This document shows, one piece after another, positions 1-12,100 of a stretch of 64,000 nt of DNA. A program made the translations under genes and the position numbers. The stretch is taken from NCBI RefSeq assembly GCF_032854445.1, contig NC_088300.1, forward strand, positions 46,844,984-46,908,983, in the 5' to 3' direction. The notes under the pieces were generated by a model. It did not search any database. It was not told the origin of the DNA and saw only the letters and a program-made list of their open reading frames with translations. The DNA comes from Liolophura sinensis. Lineage: Eukaryota; Mollusca; Polyplacophora; Chitonida; Chitonidae. The first letter of the stretch is position 1; the number at the start of each line of letters is the position of its first letter.

Positions 1-100
1 GTCCGACATACCACTGAGCTGTGCATAAGTTCAATCAAGCCAGTCTGCCATGTCCGCTTTCAGGGTGAAACAACCAGAACAACATGTATGGCTTAGAGCA
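1..100 (+). pseudogene. Possible decayed first-half B exon of a MAM domain
   Basis: Frame 1 up to base 60 reads like the middle of a MAM B exon, ending in PVCHVRF, the place where C..FWYHMYG is expected. An NNMYG sequence follows at 78-92, but in another frame, separated by about 14 extra bases, and no GT donor follows it. It may be a relic, a pseudo-exon or a misassembled stretch. The true first half of MAM1 may instead lie upstream of the window. Confidence 0.3.
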
Positions 101-3100
101 GCCCACTGCCAAATTTTGATGAATGAAATTATAGCCTGCAGTTTCTGATCATTTTATGATTTGATAGCCTATTCTCATGTCGGTTTATGTAGTATACATG
201 TATATTTGTTTGGTTAAGTGCCTCATGATGAAGTTTGTTTTGCAGGATCTTTAAGTGTTTTCTTGAGGGAGGAAGTCAGCAATAATACCAGAGTGTTGTG
301 GAAGCTGTCTGGAAACCAGGGCACGGGTTGGTTTAATGCTCAAGTGTCCTTCAGCAGTAGTACCAAATACAGGGTAAGAAATACACAAACACTGCATTTT
401 GTCAAGTTCAGCTACAGACTGAACCTTTGAACACTAGTCCTGGGCCAACAGCGAAAGGGGTTCAAAACCCACTTCAGTTATATATTAAGATGTTTTGTCA
501 CGTATAAAATATGCGAGGGATCTCCAAAACTCTTCATCCATATTAAACCTAAAGCTGTCAAAATTAGGGAAATAGGTTTGAGTGCAGGCTAAAACATAAT
601 ATAAATATCAGTATAATTTCAGGAATATATTAATGAATTGATATATGATTTCTTTAATGCCTGTTCAATTTCTGATTATAAAATGCCTTGTACCTTTTTT
701 TTTTTTAAGCTGTACTTTGAGGGAGTGCGTGGTATCAGTAATTTTGGTGACATTGCAATAGATGATCTGATGTTCTCTGACTCCGCTTGTGGTTGTAAGT
801 ACATGTACATTTGCAGGTATAAGTCCAAGATGTGTGTTTTTACAGTGTGGTGTAAATCGGTCAGCCATGTAAATAAATAATTTAGCATAGTTCATAGACT
901 TCTGGGTATTAAAGCTGCTTATACCATGTGTAAGTTTCCATAACCCAAACTGTTGATAGTTTAGATGCTCTCAAAGTTACTTGTACATGTATGTTTTGTG
1001 AGCGTTGTGTTTAATAGCTGATAAAGAATAAAGCATTTCTTCAGGATATTTGTTCCACATGTAAACCCAACTTGATCTATACTCTGTAGGTGTATAGATA
1101 CACAGAGATATGATGTATTTGTTATAGATGTACCACCTTCTGCCAACCCATCCCAACAGACAACAACAACAGGCCCATCCACTGTCACACCCACACCATT
1201 TGGTAACTTTTACTTTTTTGGGGGGAATCTATACATAATCAGTATGACAACCAAATTTTATTTGTTTGAAATTGATGCTTACATTTGTTGAATAGTCCTT
1301 GGTTTACGTGCTGGTTGAGGCTGTGTATATGGGAGCTTTCTTTTACTTATAACAATCAGAAATGATCCTTCAGAATTATCTATTGATGTAACATAGTTGT
1401 AGGTCAATGCTATGTAGTTTGAAACTTTGCATGACTTTTGTTTTTGTCAGCCATTTCTTGTTACCTGCATTCGTAATTTGTTAGTGAACTGAAATATTCT
1501 TCAGTATGACTAAAACAGATCAACACATAACAAGATTTCACTCCTTCGAGGCGTACTGTAGCATTTGGATGGCTAGGTTTTTTCCTTGAAATCACTTCAT
1601 CAACGTGTATTTTGAATGGCAATCTTCAATTCTGTGTCCAGTGTCACAAGGAATTAATGACTGTGACTTTGAGAAGGACCTCTGCGGTTGGAGTCAAGCT
1701 AAGGGAGACAACTTCGACTGGGCCCGTGCTCAGAGTCCACAGGGCACTGTACAAACTGGTCCGACATTTGACCACACCACAGCTAAAAGTGAGAACTTAT
1801 CTTTCACACTTCATTTACACATCAGTGCTCTTCCTTGTAACCTAGTACACGTAGTTTAGTTTGTAGATATTATAAAGTATTGTACTCAATGTCAGATGCA
1901 GGCAGGTATCTGTCTATTAAAACCGTGAAACTTATCATTGTGACAGTTTATCATGTGTGGATAGCTGAGGATTAGCTAGTGATATTGAGGCATTGCAGTA
2001 ATTTAGAATTTTATAAATTCTTCTGTGGAAAGTTTATGGCTTAAGTGAAAGGCATTTATTCTTGAACGTTGGCAGTCTGTCAGTATTCTTGGTGTTGATT
2101 GGATCATAGTTTTCAAGTTTCTCGTGTATGATTGGATTACGTTCTAGGAGACGGTTGGTATGTGTACATCCCTGAGTCTGTCCCTAAGCAAACTAACTCT
2201 ACCGGTCAGCTCGTGTCCAGCTTGCTCAATGAAGCTCAGGCCTACTGTCTCCAGTTCTACTATCACATGTATGGCTTTAACATCAACAGACTCAATATCA
2301 GGATCAAGGTGGGTGAAATAAAAACTGAAAATACTTCAAGTGCACTTCTTGACAGAAACTTACTTATTTATGGTGTTTCTTTGATAACATTCAATTTTTG
2401 GTGATATTATTAAAAGACGGTGTTAACTAATACAGTGGTATATTTGAAAAGGAAAGCATGTGCAGTAATTGATTATTATTTGATGTTTAGCCATTTTATG
2501 TATATTATCATCATTTCAGATTCACTAATGATTCACTGTGATTTGACTGAAACATAGATACATGTACACATAGGCTTTATGATTGTGTCAGACTGTCAGT
2601 ATATTCTGCGACGGAGTGGTGTGTCATTTTGTAAGTCTGGCACGTACAGTTCATGAATTAGTGAGGCAGCATAGTAAATATGATAACACTGGAGCCATCA
2701 TCAACCAATTTGATTTCAAACCTGAAACAACCAACTTATTATCACAGTACATCCAGATCTTTTATTTAATTGCGCAAATGAAACTTTTCTTGTTTATCTC
2801 ATTGTTTTTCAGACGGGTGACACACTGTCCACTCCACTGTACAGTAAATCTGGAACCCAATCTAACGACTGGCAGATGGGCAGCATCCAGCTGGCCAGTC
2901 AGAGCAGCAAATACCAGGTTGTGTTTGAGGCTGTCGAAGGTCCGGACTATCAGGGAGACATTAGCCTGGATGATATCAAGGTCATCCCAGGCAATTGCCC
3001 TGATATCTGTAAGAAAACAATGAAATTTGCCCTTCTCAGTCCTCTCGATTGAATTGCAAAAAACTTTTTCTCTTCAAGCAGTTTTTATGGCATATATTGA

Positions 3101-6100
3101 GGAAATTTAACTGTCTGGTATATTTTAATGTTTCTAATGTATTCTAATATTTTTAATGTTTAAGGCTGCTGATGTTCTTTATTTTTAAGATTGGTGATGT
3201 CAGAATATGGTCTCCATTTTTCAGTTGAAGCTATTATTTAGTTTAGCAGCCTCTCTACTCAAGATAACAGTCCTGTCTTGCCTTGCTTCAACAACACTGA
3301 AACATGAATTTTGTTCATGAAATTCAGGCTTAATCAGGAAGGATGTGTATTGGTTTGTACATGTGGTTAGGGTATTTACACTATAAGAGATCTGACCAGT
3401 GTGTTTATTTGAATGAAACAGTTTAATGTATTTCCTGCAGCATCTGTGCAGTGCACATTTGAGCTGAGTGACCTGTGTGGCTGGGAACAGTTGTCTGATG
3501 ACAACTTTGACTGGAAGCTGAAGAGTGGAAAAACTTTAACTGAGGAGACTGGACCTGAGAGTGACCACACTGATGGAACAGCTAACGGTAGGCTTACACA
3601 CTGATATGTTGGCTGACACTAAGCTAGCACACTGTCATAACAGTTAACCGTAAGCTTACACACTGATGTAAGGTTGTACACTGTCATAACAGCTAATGGT
3701 AAGCTTGCACACTGATGTACTGGCTGACAGTAAGATTGCGCACTGTCATAACAACTAATGGTAAGCTTACACACTGATGTACTGGCTGACACTAAACTTG
3801 CACACTGTCATAACTGCTAATGGTAAACTTACACACTGATGTACTGGCTAACATTAAGCTGGCACACTGTCATGACTGCTAATGGTAAACTTACACACTG
3901 ATGTACTGGCTAACATTAAGTTTGCACACTGTCATAACTGCTAATGGTAAACTTACACACTGATGTACTGGCTAACATTAAGTTTGCACACTGTCATAAC
4001 TGCTAATGGTAAACTTACACACTGATGTACTGGCTAACATTAAGCTTGCACACTGTCTTAATAGCTAATGGTAAGCTTACATACTGCTTGAACAAGCAAC
4101 AGTAAGCTTAAAGTTTGATTTTGCACCTCAACTGCACATTTGTTCATCTTGGCACCAGGTCACTATCTGTATATAGAGACAAGTTCACCCAGGACTAAAG
4201 GTGATCTTGCCCGCCTGGGATCTCCCTTGGTGGCACAAGTCAGCCCACAGTGTCTGAGTTTCTACTACAGCATGTACGGTGACCAGGTGGGAAGCCTCAA
4301 TGTCTACCTCAAGGTGAACGGTGTGCAGTCTGTGAATCCACTATGGACACGCTCAGGCAATCAGGGAGCGGGGTGGATCAAGGGACAGACAACCATACAG
4401 GCTGCAGCTCCCTACCAGGTAAAACACAAAAGACCTATATTTTACAAATTATACACATAATGCAAAATCCATTTTTAGTTTACTGCTGCATGTATATTGC
4501 ACAGTAAATTCATCTAACTTCCAGACAGGGGATTTGTACATTCTTATTTTTGTGTGTTTGGTACCTGGAGTACCAGTGGTAACAGACATTTTCTAATTTT
4601 TTCAAATTAACATGCATGCAGTACAAACGAGAGGAAAGGTTCTCAATAGCATGCCAGAAGCTGGCTGCTTGCTCACTAGCCATGCATGTGGAAGGCTTCT
4701 CGCATTCTTCTGCTACTGACATACTATAGCTGAAAGTTTGTCACAACTGTGATATTCTTTTTGCGCACCGTAGTCATTCCTCAGGCCCGCCAATTTTTTG
4801 AAGTGAATAGTAATTGAATTATTTATTGTCAGGTTAAAAATCCATTTTTTACCAGATTGATTCAGCAATTCTCTTGTGGAACACATCTGATCATCTGAAC
4901 ACATCTGATCTTATTTTACACATAGTGTGTGTAAGGTTTATCCAGTTTCATAAACATGGAGTTGTGTAATTAGATTTCTAAGATTTTATTATTAGTTGCT
5001 AAGTTGATTTCAGAAATTATTACTGGTTAGTTGTCATATATTTGGGCACTTTTTTGTATGTTCCAGTCACACATTTTACTTGATACCTCTGATATTACAG
5101 GTTGTTTTTGAGGGAGTTGTTGGGGCTGGACGTTATGGTGACATAGCCATAGATGATGTAGAAGTCATGGACGGAGCATGCCCTCTGACAGGTAACTCTC
5201 ATATTTTTAACAGTCAGCTATTTTGACAAAAATATTTCCACCTGAAAGGCAAGCATTAATTTTATTTGATTGGAGTTTGGGTTTGGACACCAAAACATAG
5301 CCTCTGATAATTAATAATAGCCGTGAGCTGTGAGAATGTTGTAATTTATAAAACCTTTTTCATCTTCTTTGTGCTTCTTTTTTGTAAGGTGGCTGTGACT
5401 TTGAGCGGAATATGTGTACGTGGACAAACCCTAGAAAAGTAGATCAGTTTGATTGGGTGATTGGAGCAGGAAATACAAAGACATTGCTGACTGGCCCTAG
5501 CACAGACCACACCTTGGCAACAAGCAAAGGTAACATCTTTTGTTTACAGGCGAGGCAGATGTGAATGTGTTGTATGGTGTACTAGTAACAAGTTTACGAC
5601 ATTTGTCTTCTTGCATGTCACTTTTTACTCCTCTCCCTGTGTTTACAAATTATTATGTTTTCCCCTCTATGTGTTCACAGATTACTATCTTTTCCTCAGC
5701 TCTATATGTTTACTGGCCTCTATATCAGTTTCCTTTCTATGTGTTTACAGGTCACTATGTGTTTATTGATGCCTCCCCACCAAGAAACCCCAAAGACAAG
5801 GCATGGCTTCAAAGTTCAAAACTTGACCCCTCAGCCACACGGTGTCTGACTTTCTGGTATTTCATGTATGGTGCTGATGTTGGCGCTCTCCGAGTCCTTC
5901 TGCAAGACACTACCACCAAGACTACCTACACTCTGTGGGAGATTTACGGGGACCGTGGCAACCAGTGGTTTAATGGCCGCCTTCCCGTCATGGATCCCAA
6001 CCCTCACTATGTTAGTGGACAAACTATATGTATTTGTTTCATTTCTCAACCTTTTTTTGCATATGGAAGCACAATTTTCAGTTCAATTTAGGCACATTTG

Positions 6101-9100
6101 TAATTTAATTTTTGGAGACAAAACTACATTGGGGATGGGTCAGATTTAGGGCTTTACAAAAAGTACAATTTTAACAGTCTACAAATAAGAATGCCTTCAG
6201 AATATGCTTATATGAACACTTTGCAAACATGCTTAAAGGCTGAAGAATGACAGCACAGTATTTTTTTTTGGCCATTTTCCCAAGTATCTTTCAAAGCCTG
6301 TGAATATCTTTTATTTTTGTAAATATAACAGTTACAGCGGTTTCATTATTAGACGGCTATCAGACATATATAGATGTATGTATATGCATATCATAATGAG
6401 GTTCCTTTTCCCTGCAGTTATAAACCCTGGCTCATGCAAAATTCATCATTGTTCTCATGCAATATATAAGTGGTTCATATACTTGCTCACAAAATGCAAT
6501 GGAGTAACAATAGACTCTAAAGACTCAACTCTTTGTATCGGGGATGATGGCCCTATCTGGCTTGGCTCTATGTATCGGGGATGAAGGCCCTTCCTGGCTT
6601 GGCTCTTTGCACTGGGGATGATGGCCCTTTCTGGCTTGGCTCTTTGTACCGGTGATGATGGCCCTTTCTGGCTCGGCTCTTTGTACTGGGGATGATGGCC
6701 CTTTCTGGCTCGGCTCTATGTACTCTGGATGATGGCCCTTTCTGGCTCGGCTCTTTGTCCCGGGGATGAAGGCCCTTTCTGACTCGGCTCTTTGTACCAG
6801 GGATGATGGCTCTCTCTAGCTCAGCTCTTGTACCGGGGATGATGGCCCTTTGTGGCACGGCTCTTTGTACAGGGCCTTATGGCCCTTTCTGGCCCAGCTC
6901 TTTCTACTGTCATGGGTCAGTCACTTTGCACTTGCTCAGTGAGCGTTTGTTCAAATGCAGCGTCTGCTGGTATGGCTTGTGCTTTAAATCAGGGGGGTTG
7001 TCCTGATAAAGTGAAATGGTTCTTGGGGTTGTGTCCACACGTACCATATGAGTTCACTATTTCTGAGTAGGTGTAAAATGAATGAAGAATTATGATTCTA
7101 AGGCATAGATTTAAAAAGTTTTCTTTATTTTGGTTCTATATTTGATTTTTAGGTGATATTTGAGGCTGAGAGAGGACAAGGAGAGAAAAGTGACATCGCT
7201 GTTGATGACATCGCCTTTACAGACAGCTACTGCACTTGTATGTTTTCTTGTCGTACTGCATTTTGATTTGATTGTAGGCAATCTCTGAAGTAACAAGTAT
7301 CTTTCATGCATAATTGAATTTTTGTTTTTCATATTTTTTTCTTAAATGCAAATTCATCTGTGTCTTGTGGTATCGGCATGAACATGTATCAGTAATGACT
7401 GAGCCTCATGGCATTTTTTATAATTTATTAAATAAAAAATTAAATACCCAGTCTTGCTTCTACAGTGTATCCCAATGATGCCAACCCGGACACTCTGCCA
7501 CCGTTTTTCAGCACACAGACACTCTTCTCCCCAACAACACTTCCTCCAGGTAATCAGTGGTTGATACATTCATGACATTTGCTCAAGATTTAACATGATT
7601 TAGTGTTAAGTGGGAAGCTTTCCCCTGGGCTCTGCCCTGTTTTCCTCCCACCATAATGCTGGCCGCCATTGTATAAGTGAGGACCTCATAAAACACCAAT
7701 CAGAGAAATGAAATACTAAAAGCATTGGATGTTATCCCATACGGTTGTATGTTATAAGTGATCAGGCAAAATTTTAGCATTTCTGTTAACCAGTCAGTAT
7801 CTCAGTTATGCCTAACGCTTCAGAATTAGAAATCTGTTCTTTGACACTTTGTGTGAAGGATAAGGGGATTGGTAAAGTACTTGTGATGGTGCGGCACATG
7901 TTAATTTGTCAGGTGTCTTGTCAGTATGGATGAAGCCCAATATCCTGTAGTCCCACCATCCCTTCACACGATAATGTAAATTCCCATTCTGTTCTCAGTG
8001 AAGGCAGTGGTGATACAAAGTGATCACAGAAATATTAACATATTATGTAACCAATATGTGGGATATTGTCACAGGTGATGTACAATAGTGGTACTTTGCA
8101 TAAACTTAAGACACTGTCAGTTATATAAATATTTCCAGTTATTCTGGGTGAATATCTGCATTTGATAAGAGACATGTATATAGTTCAATTTCTTGGTTGA
8201 ATTAATGTCCTGAATAACTTTTGTTAGGAACATTATTTCATTTGCTTTCTCATATCATTCCATTTCACAGTACCTTCCCAGTATGACTGTAACTTTGACA
8301 AAGGACTATGCTCCTGGTATCAACAGACCACTGACAACTTTGATTGGATACTTACCAACACCTCCACGGTTAACCAGAATGGTGGGCCAGCCAGTGACCA
8401 CACAACAGGATCAGGTATGTCGCCACAAGTGGCTTCAATTGGACTCCATTGCATTTTTAGATAAAATTGTGGTGGTGTTCATTCAAAAGCAATTATTTAA
8501 AAAAAAAAAAAAAAAAAAAAAGAGTAGAAGAATTAAGTGAACACAGCTGTGAATTGTTTTCAGATTGGTCCTTTGTGTATATCTCTTTCAGTTAGTGCGG
8601 TGTAAGTACAAATGTGCACAACATGTTTTAATGAATGCTTTCTCCAGGGGCTTGCTTTCATATTAATATGGATATGTATGATTGATTTTCATGTATAAAG
8701 TTTGCGATGATTTTTTTTTTTGTATACAGTACGTTTAGATTACTTTAGATAACAGTCAACTTACAAATGTCATTGAAAGCATTATATAATGTACATATAT
8801 ACATCTGTAGAAACAAATGCAAAGCTTGCGTGACTGACTTTGCTCACTCTTGAATTGTATCTGATATCAACTGCTAGTATTAACCTGAAGCTGAATTTGG
8901 TTTACAGGGTTCTATGTATACATCAATGCCCTAGCTCCGAGGGTTCCAAATGACACGGCTCGACTTGTGTCCGCAAACATCACAGCTAACACAGGCGCTT
9001 GTCTGCGCTTCTGGTACCACATGTATGGCGCCCATGTCAACACTCTCAATGTCTATGTCGTGACGTCCGCAGGAATGGGTGCACCAGTCTGGGAGAGAAC

Positions 9101-12100
9101 AGGGACACAGGGCAACGTGTGGAAGCAAGCTGAGGTTAACATACAGTCACTTCAGCAGTTCCAGGTAGGGGAGTAGTCGCCAGATAACCAACAAATTCTT
9201 GTTATAGATAGGGGAAGTTTATTGTTTGGTAACAACAGTTGAAGTTATCCATTCTTGTCAGATATTTGTATTGGGGTTTTGTTTTTTACGGGGATGGGCT
9301 TAGGGGTTGGACACTCACTCACGCTGAAGACATTTTAGACCATTGATGCATAAAAGACTTACAAACGGATACAAATGACAGAACAATGCTCAAAATATTT
9401 TGTCACATGATCATTAGAAGACTGGATAGATATCACACGCCAAGGTTAACACATCAGCATCTCACAACATTATTAATTTAGTTCCATTTTCGGCGAAAGG
9501 TGGACGAGGTTAAAAATTTTTAGGTCTCGGACTGTGTCTTTGACCTGAAGTAATAACCTCGTCCACCTTATTGATTATGAAACTGCCGTTAGACACACAT
9601 AGGCAGTTCCTGGTATACAGGTAGTCATTAGCTAACCAACAAATTAGTCATTTGTGGTTGTGGAGCCATGTGGTTGGCAAGGGGAAGTAACCATGCCTTG
9701 ATAATTCTAATGCTCTTTAACACAGGCTTTCATGAGTATGTTACCTGAAGTAAAATAAAGCAGTGGAGATCCCTAAGCCTAACATGGTTGAGGCTGTATG
9801 GATAATTTCTTGCAATGTTTGTACACCATGCAGATATAATATGTACCAGACTGTGGATGTTGTGTGGTATGGTAGGACAGATCAGTGACTCATAAAGAGT
9901 CAAGATAATGTGTGGTGTAGGTCTTCCATAGCATCACTTTAGATCTAGTTAGGCTACACTTTCAACTGGTAATCAATTCATGTATTGATTAATAGGAAAT
10001 GTTATGAAAGATCTTCTGTTTTGCAGCTCGTTTTTGAAGGAGTAAGGGGAATAACTTGGGAAGGGAGCATTGCTGTGGATGACATTACCTACTCCACTCA
10101 ACCTTGCCCTTATGCAACAGGTATGTATGATTGTGATAATCCATATGTGTGTCTCAGTTCTTTAAGAATTTTTTCTTTGCTGTGAATTGTACATGTATGT
10201 GTATTGGCAAATCAGTTTTTGCACACGTTCTTGTTTGTATGTTTTATTTCTGACTACAAGATTTATTTATTATGTTTTGCTTTGCTTCTTGTTTTATTTA
10301 GTCTTCTGTGAACACTTTGCTATACAACCAGTCATGGCTGTGTGGCTTGATATTCATTCGCTAGATTAACAGAAATGTGGGTTCAATTTTTGGACAGAGA
10401 ATTTTCAGCAGAGAATTTTCAAGAATTCCCTGCTTTACCCATTCCCGTTATTGCTCTCCGGGCCTTGTTTGGGATAACCATACACAGTACTTTATTGTGT
10501 AGTCTCTCATGAAGTTCACTGTATCTTACACTATAGGACCTTAAATTTCGTCAACAAAAGTGAATTTTTAGAGACAAATAAATGTCACCAAATATTATTT
10601 TCTCTGCTGAAACTTACAATTTTCCAGTAGAAAATCATCCCATGTTCCCAGCAAACCTAAAAGACTTTTCTTAAATCAATAGAACTCTCAGAATCGGGGG
10701 AAAAATGGGCAAGTTAGTCATAGACGAAATTTATAGTGATTGAGCATATTTATTGGTCTCGAGCATTTTAAATCTGTTGGTCTCTGGCATTTTAATTCAT
10801 CAGCTTCTACTACAACTGTGTTATTGGGTTATTTCCAACAGCCCAGAACTGTGACTTTGAGGACAGTAAGCTGTGTGGGTTTATCCAGGACAAAGGAGAC
10901 GATAAGTTTGACTGGAGCTGGGCGAGCGGGGGAACAATCTCGTCGGGCACAGGGCCTCCCAGTGACCACACCTACGGATCTAAAACAGGTCATAATAGAC
11001 TAACATAACTCTTATCTGTGTAGAGCAGCCTTTGTCAAACAAGAAACCAATTGCCTAGAAACAGTGGTGACGATAAAGGTGTTCCCTGTATATGGTTCAA
11101 GTTTTGTCATAAAGCTGGAAATGACATGACCTATATTTATGCATGTCTTGTTCCCCACTGGATTTTCCTTCAAGAAAGTATGGTGTAGCATTGTAATACT
11201 ATTGCTAATTGCATATCTGGCCAGCAGTGGTTCTTTGTATTGGTTAGCATCATTAGTATTTGACAGTTGTGTTGTTTTTTTTTTGGTGCCGAGAAGCAGT
11301 GGACAATGCTCTTCTGGCTGTTTGTGTAGTTTAACATTCATTGAAGAGCATATATCTTCCACCAATATCTGTCCATCACATATAGGAAAGTTTGTCATTA
11401 ACTTGCCACAGATCAGTTGTTTATCCTGGAAACTCTAGTTTCCTCCTCCTGTAATACAGACCACCATTGTGTAAGCGAACAAATTTTGAGTATGGCATCA
11501 TACAACAGTGAAATAAATAAATAAAGTTTTGTAAACTTCACTTGCAGGGCATTACGTGTTCATTGATGTGAGTGACCCACGCGTTGCTGGGGATAACGCC
11601 TTCTTGATAAGCCCACTCTTCCCGCCAGCTCTGGGCAAATGTCTGGAGTTTTATTATTACATGTATGGCAGTGATGTTGGGACGCTCAACATATACCAGA
11701 CAACTCTCACGCAAAACACCAAAATCTGGAGCAAAACTGGAGATCAAGGAAAAGGCTGGTTCCATGCTTTTGCACCAATCAAAAGCCAAGACAATTTCAC
11801 CATCTCCTTTGAAGGCATTACTGGTAATGGTTTCCGTGGAGACATCGCTATTGATGACTTGAAGATCAAGTCAGAATCCTGTCCAACGAAAGGTTTGTTA
11901 ATGTCTACTTTGGTGACCAATAAGTGAAAATGCTTCCTCTTAATGGCTGTTGCAAAATTTGTCGCTTAGCATGTAGTTTAATATATCAATGTCCCATATA
12001 GTACTTTATTAATAGTTAGAAATAAATATGTAAATGTGGAAACACTATGACTATGTAGAAGGCAATTTAAGATTTCTCTTTTCATACAACATAGCCAAGG

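Noticed and set aside
2583-3023. 146-codon plus-strand frame
   Set aside because: It is in a different frame from exon 2813-3008, which encodes MAM sequence in phase with its neighbours; the upstream part is intron.
3579-4110. CRISPR-like array
   Set aside because: The repeats are directly abutting 62-base units without unique spacers, in a eukaryotic intron.
6568-6858. Minus-strand 96-codon frame with 12-residue repeats
   Set aside because: It is produced by a 36-base intronic minisatellite whose unit is a multiple of three. There is no start context or domain.
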